From Oxytricha trifallax (taxonomy: Eukaryota > Ciliophora > Spirotrichea > Sporadotrichida > Oxytrichidae): a DNA stretch of 64,000 bases. The notes beneath the pieces were generated by a model. The model made no database searches and was not told where the DNA came from. It was given only the letters and a program-made list of their open reading frames with translations. Positions 36,101-48,029 of the stretch are shown piece by piece. Each line of letters opens with the position of its first letter. The stretch's first letter is position 1. The position numbers were made by a program, and so were the translations under genes. The stretch spans positions 161,737 through 225,736 of the forward strand of contig ARYC01000106.1 in NCBI GenBank assembly GCA_000711775.1. The letters are read 5' to 3'.

Positions 36101-39100
36101 GAGTACATCAGTCAGATTTTAAATTTACGCCAATAATAATTAAATAAATAATTAATTGTTCTTATCACCTATTCTTCATTCTTAATTGACTAATAATGAT
36201 GTCTTCTTTGAATTTTCGTATTTGATAAAAAATTAAAAGTTTTCCTAAGATCAACATATGGACTGTTTGTGCTACCCGATAACATTAAAGTATTTGCATG
36301 CTTTCCATTATACTATAAAATATTAATTTCATCTAAATTTCCTGATTTGCACTACTCTTCTATTGTAAAACAAAATAGAATATAAAAACTATAATTTACA
36401 AACTAATACAATTAAACATCTAATTAAATGTTTTTGGGGGTATTGATTGGCTCTTGATAAATATATAACATTCGATTATATATTAAAAAATGTCACATTC
36501 CTGATTGTAATTTTGTCTGATCTTAGAATGTTTAATATTGCACTATCTGACAAAAGTGTGGAGTTTTTAATTATTGTATTTCTAAGCGTCATATTTGATG
36601 TTTCTAATCTAAACATTTAGTCCTTGCTATAAATTATAAATGAATATATGTTATTTATATAGCCATTAAATAAAAGCATTTTTAATTAGAATTAATTAAG
36701 TAATACCTGTTAAAGTATTATTACTGATAATAGAATTATTGATGTTGAGTATAGAATCTTTAAAAAAGAAAATTTGTAGATTAATATTAATCATTTCAGT
36801 TTGATTTATTCTGAGTGTCGAGTTTTATTTTATGTTGAAAAGATACTTTGAGTTTATTGATTAATTTCCAAAGTAACTTATTTTTACAATAGAGTTATTA
36901 ATTATTTTTATAAGTTATAATTACTTTCAGATAAAACGACAAAAATACTGATTGAAATTATAAGTATTAAGGTAATTTTGCTTTAATATGTTACCTTTAA
37001 AAATTAAGGGAAAAATTTTAAAATAGAGGATTATTGAATAAATCTACTTTATAAAAATCAAATAATCTCTTTTTTAAATTATAATAATAAGATTGATATT
37101 GAGGAGAAAAAGTTACTGTAGTCTAAGAAAATGCATTTTAACTTACAATTAATAAGAATTGAATTTTTTATGCACTACATGATGTGAATATTTAATAAAC
37201 ATGGCAAGACAATATATTTAAACCTTGTCGAACTTTTTTAATTTTCTCTGTGAAACCTACTATTAGTTAATTAAGCTAACTAATAAATAATTAATTTATA
37301 ATTCGTGAAGGTCAATTATATTAAATCTCTGTAAAATCATTTTTAAAGGAAATTTATTTATAGAATAGAATCTAACTAATTTTTATAATATTTGTAAATT
37401 AATAAAAATCTTAAACTTCCGTCAGAAAAAGAGCAATTGTAAATAATTATTTATGACGTAGTTGATGACATATAAGAGGCATCATTCTACTCTATTGAAA
37501 TATTTCTGAATATATTGTTTGTCAATTGCACTTTTGATAGATAAATTTCAAATAAGCTTTATTGAGAATGAAACGTAGAATTAATTAATTGTAATAAATA
37601 AAAACATAATTAAGAATTAGAGATGTGAAGGTTTGCTCTCATAACTTTAATTGAGAATATTCAAATTAATATTTTATATTGTCTTAGTATGATTTAATTA
37701 TTTAGCAATATAAAATATTTCACCCACAGAAGCAAGTAATTAGTAGCTTGAATATTTCTAATTGAAAGACGATAAATAGCTTTAAGGGATGTAATCATCT
37801 CTAAATGATTCTAAACTAATAGGTTTGTTGCTATTCAATGTTAATATAAAAAAATATGTGAACTTTCTAATAAAATGTGCAATTAGTAATTATAGAAGTG
37901 GAAGATAGTGCTTCAGTGATACCTATTAGAGAATTCTTAATTGCTGAATTTTTAATGAAGATGCTATTTGTAATATTTAGAAAGTTTATTACATGAATTT
38001 AGATAAAATAATTTTACAAAAATTGAAATATTGACTCTAGCTTCATTTTCAATATTTCCAACACCATTTTAAATAGCTACACAATTTTTGAAAGAACAAG
38101 AATCTATGTCTACATAAGATTCATAGTGTGCGAAGAATACCCCTCCATTGAACGCAATTATTAATAAAATTATTTTATCATATTTTAATTACTCTCTCAA
38201 ATGTAGTATTTGATAATGAGACATAAGATTTGTAGTAATCTGCAATGACAAATTTAAATAAAAGTTATGAACTTTATCCAAAACAATTAATATAATAAAT
38301 CCTCCTCTCTTGGTGCTAAATACTTTATTAACAACAGAGTCCTTGACATAAAGTTGAGTGTTAGTTCTCACAATTATTATAGAATTTGAATAAGTGATGA
38401 GATTTTCAAATTTATTATTAACCGAGAAAATCTAAAGTGGCATATTTATATTGTCTTCATTGCTCGCTTAGAACAAAAAAGAGGCCTGTTGCATATTAGA
38501 GAAAGTGCTATTTTATATAAAACCCCTTAATTAATTTGAAAGTTCAGGTAGAGGTTAAGCAAAAAAGGTTAATCAATTTATTATTTTCAATTTTATAATT
38601 AAATGATAACATTTAGCATTAAAAACTTAAACCAAACGAATTTTATTTGGATGACAAAACAATCAAATTATAGTGTAAATGGAAATTATATTTCAATGTA
38701 AATTTGAAAATAATAGAATATTTTATTGTTTCAATCCTGATATAATTCTAAGAAAAAATCATTGGATATTAATGAGGGGCTGTTGCATATTGCAGTTAAT
38801 GAGCATAATATATCCCATTCCAATAGTTAGGAAATTATTAGAGTCAAGTGTAAGGTTTATCATCTCAACTTGTTCGAAATTACTTGTTTAATATTGTAGG
38901 AATACATTTGATTTGGGAAAATAAATTAATAATTAATAAATAAAGTTTTAAATTCGTGGCAGTTAACTTTCTGGAAACCTAGACAATATGGTACTTGTTC
39001 GAAAGAGAATTCAAAATTAGCTGGACTTTACTATTGGCGGTATGCCTCTATCGCATCCCTGGAGAGAGATAACACGACTTTAATTAAAGCATTAAAATCA

Positions 39101-42100
39101 ACTAAACAAATTACCCAAATTTAAAGTCGTGTTATCTCGCTTCAGGGATGCGATAGAGGCATACCGCCAATAGTAAAGTCCAGCTAATTTTGAATTCTCT
39201 TTCGAACAAGTACCATATTGTCTAGGTTTCCAGAAAGTTAACTGCCACGAATTTAATACTTTATTTATTAATTATTAATTTATTTTCCCAAATCAAATGT
39301 ATTCCTACAATAACTGTCAAATTGGAATATTCTCGTCTCTCCTTCAAAAGTGTTGTTTATCAATTTAAAATACAAATATTTCTTAAAAATATACTAAATA
39401 TTCACGTATAAAATTTTACTAGAGAATAATGTTTCTTTTAAAATTTACATATTTCTAATAAACTTTTTAGTTTTATTAATGCAATATCTATTTTATAATT
39501 AATTTGATATTAAATTAAATATTAATATCTTTGATAGTTAACTTCTGATTACTTATTGAATTTAATTTTAAAATGAAAATTTTGTATATTCACAAATCTT
39601 TCATAATTAATCTTAAATTTTATAATTTAGAATTCTTGTCTTCGTTTTAAAACCCATTAAAGGAAAGAAAATTAACAGAGGAGTTTGTAATTATAATGTT
39701 TTCAATAGTTGAATTAAGTTTTGATGATGCAGTTTAACCAAGCTTCCCTATCTTTAATATGAATTATTTCCTTAAATATTATACACAAAAATTTTCTGTT
39801 ATTAATAACTGTTACAATTTAAATATCGTAATTTATTATGAAAGACCTAATTTGATTAGTCTCATAGTAGTTGATGGCTTTGAATGTTAAATTCTTAAAA
39901 TAAATTGAATCATCAATTGAGCATATAAAGTATCCTACGTTTCCTCCCATCACTAAAATTCATTTAATTATTAGACATGATTCTAAAAATATTAAATTTA
40001 TCTGAATCCTAAATACTTACACTCATTCTCAAAAGTAGTGTTAATAATTTGAAATTATTTCACTCTTGCTAAATTCCTTATAGCTTAATTATAGTAAATG
40101 GAATTTCCCTTGAATTTAGAGTTTAATATTTAATATACTGTGTTCTTTAAAATATTATATAGAATATTTTTTCAATGGAGATAAATAGCATCATAATTAA
40201 TAATATTTCACTGTGGTTGGGGCTAATCCAGATGTCGTGATAAGTGCTTGGAATATAGTTGAATCATAAACTATAAATTAAAGTTATTTGTATATCTAAA
40301 ATCTTACATGTGATATTTTCTATTTAAAGCTAATCGAATGTTATTTGTCTTTGAAATTAATTAAAATTATATGAATTATTAATGAACATATACTAAATTA
40401 ATTTTAAATACTCTTTGACCATAGAAAAAGAAGAAAAATTAAACGTTTAATATTTCATAGTGTTTTTTAATAAAAATTTTTAAAGAAGGGAAGCACAGCA
40501 TTTTAAAGTGAGTTGATATAACTAAAGTTTTACATATAAATTGTGCCACCTGCTAACTAGTAAACATTGAACTGCTGTTTCTGATCATCTGAAATTGTAG
40601 TATTATCGAATTATATATTAGAGAAACTCAATGTAGATACATCGGTGGTTATTGCAAATATGCCTGCCCACGTGATTTAGATATCTATCAAAATTAAATT
40701 CATCATTTTAGAAATATTAATAGAATTATTCAATTACTAATTGCTTTAGAATTAATTTAAATGTTTATTTATCTTGAACAGTCACATTTTAAATTATGAT
40801 CGATAAAATTTGAGCTTGATAATTGAAAGTATCGATAGTGGTTGAGCTTGGGACATATCCTCGCATTATGAAATTGTTGAAAATAAATGCTATTGTTACG
40901 AGTTGAGTGCTGTTTGATTGATATTATATATAAAAATGATTTTTATAAGTTTTCTTAATTTTTGTCATACGTATCTTATGACATAAAATTAATGATATTT
41001 TATAAAATCGAATCTATAATATTAGTAATCATCTTTTACATATACATTAGTAAATATTATCTTCCTTGTAGATGGTAAAACTTTAACGCCCATTAAAGAT
41101 TATACAATGTTATTTATTGATAAACTTGAATTTAGTGCTTTATATTGATTAGCAATTAGAGTTGTGCAAGTTCCTGAATTTTAGAGTTTGAAATAGGTAT
41201 AGGCTTGATCGGTTTTGTAGTTGTGAGTGTTAAATGTCACATTTACAAAAAACAATTATATATCTTTAAAATAGTATATAAATAATTATTGATATAAAAT
41301 ATAAGTCAATAATTATTAAGATTATCAAAAGTAATGTTGAAAGGAGTTTAAAGGTCAAAGATGTGATTTGGATAAACTTGATATTTAGGCCCGATAATTT
41401 AAGAATTTGTAATTATAATATTTCCACTTAATAAAGCCTGATTATCTATTGAGCAATCTGTTGGTATGATATTATTTAAAATATATATTTAATTTAAATA
41501 AATTAAATAATGGCATTTTTTGTAAAATATTATAAATTATTTGTAAATAACTTTTTTGGTATTTCCCATTGCAGTTAGATTTAAAATAAAGTAATTTTCT
41601 TCTTTTTAATATGACAAATTTATTGATTATTATAAAAGGAAAAATAGTTAAGTTTCTTTAATTTTGAGTTTTTATATGAATAAGTTTATTAAAATTTTCT
41701 TTTTTTTAATCAAAATTATTTTTTTTAATAATAGTATAATTAAATATATTTATTTATTCTTTTTGTTTTATAACTCCTCATAAAAATCTGTAATCATTTT
41801 CATAACTATATATTATAAATTTGATTTTTAATAGAATTATTACTCTCTGTGATGTCATTCATAATGATTATATATATGATTAATTATTATTTTGATAAAA
41901 TTATGCTGTTGTCTATCTTTAAGTTAACTAGTGATGAAGAATCAAACAATCTGTATTTCACTTCAAACTTAACATTGACAAATAATAAGCATTATATATA
42001 ATTTAATAGATAATCTGAATTAAATATATAAGTATAATATAGGATTTATACAAATATAAATTTATAAGTTAGGATAAAATTTTTATAATAATTTATGCGG

Positions 42101-42124
42101 TTTATTCTAAATGAGTTAATATAA

Positions 42125-42170
<46 letters not shown>

Positions 42171-44350
42171 GGTGTCTGGGGACACCCGATCGTTAATATA
42201 TGGTAATATTTAAGGGTCAAGCCCTTTTAAGTTATATATGATTTCGTTAATATGGGCATTAACTACTTTTACTTAAAAATAATTAGCTTCTCTTTCATTT
42301 TTGCCAAACCATTTCTTTTTCTTTCTGTGTTCCTCTCTATGTCTTTATCTTGTTCTGAAGTTGAAGCTAGACAAATCTGCATTATGATGTTGACCAACAA
42401 ATTGATTTTTGTTTGCACTCTGTTGGAGTGTGTTGGTGAGAAGGGCTCTCTTTCTCTTGTATACTTATTAATTATAGTTCAGCTTGGAACAATGGGCTGA
42501 GTTGATTGATTAACTAGATTTCCCATTACTCAAATTGAGGATCAGAGTTGACTTATTTGGCATCTATAAGTCTTCGAAGTAGACTAAATCTGATATCTTT
42601 GGGGTGGAAATTTTGAAACTTGCTCAATAGGAGTTTTTTTTAAACTTCTTATGTTCTGAGTAGTATGTCTAGTTTAATGTTCAGCGACTAGGTGTTACTA
42701 TTTAATATTGTTTTAGGTTCTGTTGAAGTATCGATCTGAAACTGGCCAGATTCTGATGTATAATCTAGTCGTGACGTATTTATAGGATCCCTTTTTAGTA
42801 GCGTAGTCTGAGGCATATCTTATGTCTGATTTTTGCCTTGGAGTGACTCTTTTGGTATTTTTAGATCTTTCTTTTGAACGATGACTTCTTTTTTAGTGGA
42901 AGAGGTTATGACTCCTGATCGTTTCTATTGGAGTCTGGTTAATTATTTTTGTTTGTATTGCAGAATTTAGGTCTTTTAATAAGTTGTTTAGGGTTTGGTT
43001 AAAAAGTTTTATCTCTGAAGTTCCATTATTGTTTCTGGAAATTTTCCCTTTCTTATTAAATAATGGGGTCTTGGTTTAGGGATCTCTGGGTTATGTGGAA
43101 TTAAGAAGTTTTTTTGGACCTTAGGGAGGGTTTTTCCCCTAAGTAAGATTTTTTATATCTGTTTCTTTGCTTTTCAATTACTCTTAATCCTTTTTAGTGT
43201 GCTAGGAGTTAGGTATGAGTATGTCTTAATTATATGTAAGACTATTGAAAAGTTATGATAATATTTCTCTCTTTTAGAAAGGGTTGGCTATTTTAGGTAT
43301 CTAGCTGAGAACTTGCCAATCTAGTTCTATTGAGTAAGTTGGAGATTCTATGACTTGCTATTTACAGTTGTATTTCTTCTTAAGTTGAGATATTTTTTTG
43401 TACCAGTCGAAGATTTAACTATTTAGCTCATCAATATAGTAGTGTAGAGGGAGAGAGTCTATTTTTTCGATCTCCATATCTGAGTTTGAGTCATCGCTGT
43501 AGTACATTTGGTATTCAGGGTATTTAGTAGGGTAAGCTTGGAGAATAATTTCTTGATCAGACATTTCATTGTCTGTTTCCCAATGGTCATCATAGTGTCT
43601 ATTAGTAACTTCACACCTAAGTGGTGCTTCGTTGTTGAGAGAGCTTTAGGTTCTAACCCATTTCGTGGAATCATGGTTGAGAAACTATTTATTCACAATG
43701 TGTGCAATATAAACTTATCGTCACAGTTCCTTTTAGCATCAACCTAATTTAATAATTTATATAAACAGTTTAATTACTTCAAAAACGACAAATCCTTGGG
43801 TAATATTCATTAAATAATTATAAAAGTAAATATTCTATTTTCATATTCCAAATGTGCACTACTTTATAGTCTTAGATTATTGATGTTAATTCGTCTATAA
43901 TTTATTGTAAAAATCAAGTATGTAAAATTACTTTTAACTATTAAGTTGTGAAATTTGATATTACTGTCAATAATCATCATTTCTGTCTTGTTCAGGACAC
44001 TTTTAATTAAAAATAATTAATATAATCTTATTTACATCAATTTTTTCTTAAATTTATGAGTAATAATTAATTTTACTTTGATAAGCAGAAACTGCTTTTT
44101 CTCCAGTTTCATTATTAGATTACCCCAACAAATTTAATAATATTAGAATTTTTACCGTCAATATAATAAGGATTATAATTAAATAAATAAAAATTTGAGA
44201 TAATTTAGATCTAAAATAGCTTCTGGGGATCAAATATTTCATCTTATACCAATGAAAACCTTGTTGAGGTACTGACATTTACAGAATTTTAAGTGTATTT
44301 TTTATAAAACAGTAAAGTTGCTTTTTGATTAGTTTCAGTATCCAGTTTCC
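30193..44350 (-). CDS. Giant beta-helix, Cys-rich, multi-pass membrane protein in germline (segmented) form
   Basis: Coding pieces on the minus strand alternate with AT-rich segments. From 44.35 to about 34.1 kb they give beta-helix repeats of short strands with Asn/Ser ladders (FKDSILNINNSIISNNTLT; ITIRNVTFFNIQSN; TLSFSNIQFDNTTIS). At 33.9-34.1 kb comes a Cys-rich motif (CAIGYGGNLCDTC, QCGKCP) followed by a membrane helix. 32.5-33.8 kb adds further helices and signature stretches (LHPTLTKFLFGLF; CLELDSGEYWL; LPAILIWVVGLPVLMLVIL; YQGFQRKYFFWEYINTF). A Gln/Asn/Ser-rich cytoplasmic tail runs to TGA at 30193 (YTPPSPKEINELK). This architecture is known from very large ciliate surface proteins. 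Segment borders are mostly unresolved, and the ends of the gene (30.2-31.5 and 43.8-44.35 kb) are joined to it by inference. Confidence 0.65.
32112..32152. other. 41-bp IES with AATTAA pointer
   Basis: AATTAA occurs at 32112 and again at 32153. The minus-strand frame ...DCNAENHQ upstream runs into an early TGA if read through. Removing one pointer copy plus the 35 bases between joins it in frame to LNATSEKTREFEKYNLNS. The removed length (41) is not a multiple of three, so the frame restoration is informative. A GT-AG intron does not fit these borders. Confidence 0.75.
35642..35950. mobile_element. TBE end fragment inside the giant gene
   Basis: It begins with CAAAACCCCAAAACC, the TBE terminal repeat. 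After some A/T drift it keeps ATGAGAAATAGAAATT, then GATTTACTGCTTA, and further TBE transposase-start sequence to about 35.95 kb (blocks comparable to GCAAG...CCCACA...GGTAT). The rest of the element is missing. It sits between coding pieces of the giant gene, so presumably within eliminated DNA. Confidence 0.75.
38892..39312. repeat. 421-bp palindrome inside the giant gene
   Basis: TATTGTAGGAATACATTTGA at the left end and its reverse complement at the right end begin arms of about 180-190 bp. The arms are nearly perfect and separated by a short A/T loop near 39.09-39.11 kb. The arms are GC-richer than the surroundings (CGGTATGCCTCTATCGCATC). No frame. Fold-back or MITE-like, unrelated in sequence to the one at 10.8 kb. 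Confidence 0.9.
42128..42170. repeat. (AAT)14 microsatellite, tail of the insertion
   Basis: About 14 uninterrupted AAT units (TTA on the minus strand) lie between the target duplication and the hairpin. This is the only such microsatellite in the window. Confidence 0.95.
42171..42186. other. Perfect 6-bp-stem hairpin next to the tail
   Basis: GGTGTC TGGG GACACC folds into a perfect stem with a four-base loop immediately inside the AAT tract. Stem-loops just before a short tail repeat are used for 3'-end recognition by some LINE reverse transcriptases. A similar role here is inference. Confidence 0.75.
42542..43720 (-). CDS. Unrecognised protein of the retroelement-like insertion, up to 392 codons
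   Basis: Open without TGA for 392 codons at moderate GC, which is unlikely by chance. The first in-frame ATG is at 43564 (MSDQEIILQAYPTKYPEYQM), and coding character begins upstream of it (RCEVTNRHYDDHWETDNE). An acidic N-terminal third is followed by LPLHYYIDELNSQIFDWYKK and LFNSLTYNQDILIPN, then a basic, Ser/Lys/Arg/Gln-rich rear half (FHQKRSHRSKERSKNTKR; YVTTRLYIRIWPVSDRYF). No zinc knuckle, RT or endonuclease motif is visible. A basic nucleic-acid-binding protein of ORF1 type is possible but unproven. Confidence 0.7.
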
Positions 44351-44727
44351 CATTTTAATCATAATTTTAATTAAGATTTTTAAATTATATTTGAAATAAA
44401 TTAAAACAATTAATGTTTATTTATACTTTTTGTTTAATCGATGTCATAAGTTCTAAAATCAATTAAAAATTAATTAACTAAATTAAATTCAGGAATCACT
44501 TATAAACAATTTCAAATATTTAAATTCAAAAAATAGAGATTTATAATACCTTATGGTTAAATTATAGTTACTATATACTATTAATGGCTAAATATGTGTG
44601 TCTATTTTATCAATTGTAGCATAATAATGAGTAAAAATTTAAATATTTACCAAGAATTAGAAAATAATCTAGTTTTTCTCTATATTATTAAATTATATAT
44701 TAACTAATTAAATAATTAAAACCGCAC
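44351..44727. other. AT-rich DNA, no gene seen
   Basis: Nothing supported between the 5'-most coding piece of the giant gene and the palindrome. Confidence 0.45.
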
Positions 44728-45080
44728 TCCAACCCAAACGAGAGAGTAATTTGAGTTAGAGTACCGTAGAGTGTGATTTAAATTATATATTTAAAAATCA
44801 TTAAAATATGACATATCGTTTGAAATAAACATCATTTAATTTCAATTTAATTTACTATCTGTATTGTTTAATTATAATTCATACTTATAAAATGTTTGAT
44901 TTTTAAACTTTATTAATTTTAATTGCTAAGAAATTGTAAAATATAAATAACTAAATTATTAATTTAAACTATATGTAATCTCTAATAAACGATATGTCAT
45001 ATTTTAATGATTTTTAAATATATAATTTAAATCACACTCTACGGTACTCTAACTCAAATTACTCTCTCGTTTGGGTTGGA
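44728..45080. repeat. 353-bp palindrome abutting a TBE end
   Basis: TCCAACCCAAACGAGAGAGT opens the left arm, and its reverse complement closes the right arm three bases before the C4A4 repeat of TBE A. Arms of about 100 bp pair perfectly by eye (including the GAGTACCGTAG-type block), with about 150 bp of A/T between them. No frame. The abutment suggests either insertion preference or shared history with the TBE. Confidence 0.9.
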
Positions 45081-45222
45081 ATTCAAAACCCCAAAACCCC
45101 TTAGTGAGGTTTATAAGTGCTTTGATTTGTAGGGTATAGTTGGGGTCTTATTGGGGTTAGTTGAGAAAACGCAAGTTTTATGTGAATTTAATGAATATTT
45201 AATGAGTATTAATGTGCTTAAT

Positions 45223-46670
45223 TCAAACAAATTTTATCTGCTTATCTTTGTGGTATCTCTTGAACTTAGCTCTCTTTAATGTTTCAAGTATATCTTCTAA
45301 TGATGATCTTGGATATGCTGGAGCTCTTACTAAGATCATCAAAACCATTTTCTTAATCTAAGTGCATACATCTTCTTGCTTTATATGTTTAACAGCCATG
45401 CTTATTGATTACTTTTCTTGCTTTGTTCCGAAGTACGACATACTTTCCATATCGCACTCTAAAATAATTGCTGCTACCGCCCAGACATCCCACTAAACAG
45501 AGCCATTAGTCCACTTCTCTCTTATTGGGAAGTACCCAGGTGTGCCTAGCACTTTAGCTAAAGTCACTATTTCTTACCTTATTGCTCTATTGAAATCAAT
45601 GACTACTATTTCGAAAGGACAGAGATTTAGCATTACATTTTCTGGCTTCAAATCTCTATGAACATACCCTAGATCATGCAGCTCTTTCACACCCTTGATC
45701 ATTTCCGTGAGTATCTCATTCAAGTCATCTGGGTATCTATTATGGTAGAGATAATCTCTTAGAGTCATTTCAAATTTCTTAAGTCGTAGTGCAATAAAAC
45801 CATGTCCAAGAATAACTCTATCGAGTTTAAGCAAGTTCTTGCATTACCTTTTATCAGCCTCTCTTAGTATTATGTATTCATTGGCAAACTCATTTTGATA
45901 CTGCTCGTTCCTAATAAGATATTTGAAAGGATATACTTTATAAGCATACTCATCAACTACTATGAGTTTTGCCTTGTTAGCCACATCAATATGTAAATAG
46001 TTGTCAATGCAAAAACTGAGATCTACTGCATTTAATGCAAGTATATACATAGCTCTCTCTTACAAGCATGCTATATATAATTCATTAGCTGGTTGGTTCA
46101 TTGACTCAAAACGTTTCTGCTTCTTAAGTCTCTCTTCCTGCTCTCTTTAAGACTCTACAGTATTGGACTTTCTCTTGGCTGGTATAAGTTTTTATGTTTC
46201 TTTATCTTGCATTAAAAACTCACTTAAATGATGTTTTTGAATGTGTCTTTTAACTTTAGCTGAGTGAGTGTAAGACTTCATGCAAGTCGTGCACTAATAC
46301 CTGCCATCGACCTTTTCGTGCTTAAAATATATCTTAGCTCTCCCAGAGTGCATCTCTTTGATGTGCCTCTTCAAGCTCGAATCAGTTGAGAAAAAATTTT
46401 AGCATTCATCACATTAGAATTCTTTAATCTTTCTAGTGGGAGATGTTCTTTTAACTCCTCAACATCTTCGATTAGCGTTTAAATACTTATCTCTGCTCTC
46501 TGCTTCCTGATATTTATTTCTAGAACAAACACCTCTGATTCAAACTCAAGAGCTTTAAGCTCTGGCTCCTTTTCAATGTATATGATCTCTGGCTTCTTAG
46601 TTTATCCAAAGTTTAGCTAAGATTATCCACTGCCAAGAGAGACTGCTTTGCGATTTAAGTTAGCCGCCAT
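45223..46670 (-). pseudogene. TBE A zinc-finger/protein-kinase-like gene (57-kDa type)
   Basis: Start MAANLNRKAVSLG at 46670, stop TGA at 45223, about 480 residues with one frame change near 46.4-46.5 kb before the first finger. Two C2H2 fingers (CDECQNFFSTDSSLKRH, CTTCMKSYTHSAKVKRH) precede a kinase-like domain with a KVYPF lysine, a catalytic loop VHRDLKPENVM and VIDFNRA where kinases have DFG, then GTPGYFP and W-DVWA. DFG is replaced by DFN, as also in TBE C. It could act in germline transposition or element elimination. The function of this protein in TBEs is not established. Divergent from the 22-kDa-type gene with about 560 bp between. Confidence 0.8.
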
Positions 46671-46839
46671 GTTTAAATTCAAATTTAAATTTCTATTATA
46701 AAGCTCTAATAACCTCTCTAGTTATAGTAACTTTGTATAGGAGTTGGTACTGCAACAACAATGGGTGATTCTTAGGCGTTAGACATCATATTTATACTAA
46801 GTTTATAACTATAAATTTTCTAAATTCATGCTTAATATT

Positions 46840-47060
46840 TTTAACTTTGGTACCAACTTAGAAAAAATTCAGGTTGGTACTGGTACCAATTAAGTTTTGA
46901 ACCATTTTGGAACTTTTCCATTAAAACCTCATTAGTTTAAAAAAAGGTACTAATTAAGTTTTGGTACTATTAAATTGGTACCAATTAAAATAAAACGAAT
47001 TAGTACCAGTACTAATTAAATTTAAACAAATTTAGTACTAATTTAATGGAACTAAATTGA
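46840..47060. promoter_or_regulatory. GGTAC-rich repeat cluster between divergent TBE genes
   Basis: About ten GGTAC/GTACC words, several as TTGGTACCAA or GGTACTAATTAAGTTTTG, crowd the shared upstream region of the zinc-finger/kinase and 22-kDa-type genes. Palindromic words at this density suggest binding sites for an element-encoded protein. In TBEs C and D the same place carries a different palindrome (GGAGGTCCTCC), with AATTAAGTTT-GAAC kept in common. Confidence 0.55.
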
Positions 47061-47233
47061 TAAAAATGGAGCTCCATCACTGCAGTTTGTTACAGCTTCT
47101 GCAAACTTTCTCCACGTATCTTGCAGGGTTGACCTCCTATAAGATGCCCATATTTAATAGTAAGATTTTAAACAATAGGATCCAGAAGTCTATAAGTTAT
47201 AATTTGAAATTCATTATAGGAAGAGGAACAAAG

Positions 47234-48023
47234 ATGGAATCACTCAATGATCAAATGAAAAGAGTCGAGGCTCAAGAAATGATATCAAGATTCAGAAGTA
47301 AGGAAGATCTCTATCGATACCTAACTTTACATGGTAAGATAACTTGATGACTATTAACATATTATACAGATGGTTTATTCCTTCCAACTATGGAAGGTAC
47401 CAAAATTTCATTCTTGAAAGCAATAATTTGTGAGGAGAAGATAGCTTTTAAAAATAAAGAGATTAAACTAATAGAAATTCCCAACTACCCTGAGATTTCA
47501 GTCACTAATCTTTATGAGGATGCCATGTAAGATGAGGAAGTGGTAGTTTACCTTCCTACCAAGAAACAATTCTCTAATAAACTCCCAGAGAGGAACTTCT
47601 TCTTTGGTGTTCTTGGTACAATAAAAGAGGATTATCTCAGAGAAATTATTGAAGAAGCACATAAGAAACGATATTCTATTTCTCCTGAAGACTAGAAGAA
47701 GCAAGGCATACTTATAAGCTCAGCTTGGCTAGAGGAACTTAAGAAGCATCCTTATCTTTCAAGTAAGCTTTGACATACAACTTTGAAGGAAAATCTGGCA
47801 CTGGTATATATCTTATGAAAGAGCATGCTAAGGTTCATAGAGAGAGAAAGTCACAGAAAATTCATGAAGTGAGCAAGAGAATTTATAAAGATGTTTAAAA
47901 GCCAGATGAAATGAACATAGATGCAGGAGCTGGCACAAAGAGAAGAAATATGGGCCCAAGCAAGCCATTATAAGAGGAGAAAAAGAGAAGCCAAACCCAT
48001 TTATGGGCCAGTTTAATATGTGA
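47234..48023 (+). CDS. TBE A 22-kDa-type protein, two short introns
   Basis: ATG at 47234 (MESLNDQMKRVEAQEM). Introns 47334-47369 (36 nt) and 47763-47788 (26 nt), GT-AG, join in frame. Homologues in B, C and D have introns at the same places. Conserved blocks are SRFRSKEDLYRYL, GLFLPTMEGTKISFLKA, IPNYPEISVTNLYEDAM, NKLPERNFFFGVLGT, AHKKRYSISPE and KPDEMNIDAGAGTKRRNMGPS. A small indel near 47.97 kb puts the last twenty residues out of register with B. The aligned stop is at 48023, 6 bp before the convergent transposase stop. Function unknown; TBE-specific. Confidence 0.8.
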
Positions 48024-48029
48024 ATATAT

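Larger units (their letters stand above)
42128..43758 (-). mobile_element. Retroelement-like insertion with 9-bp target duplication and (TTA)n tail
   Basis: ATATAAACA occurs directly outside both ends (42119-42127 and 43759-43767). On the minus strand the unit runs 5' to 3' through a 392-codon frame, about 355 bp of 3' sequence, a 16-base hairpin and 14 copies of TTA. A simple-repeat 3' tail plus a medium-length target duplication is the signature of target-primed insertion as in LINEs and their dependants. No reverse transcriptase is present. It is markedly GC-richer than its flanks, and removing it with one duplication copy leaves the host minus-strand frame open. Confidence 0.75.
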
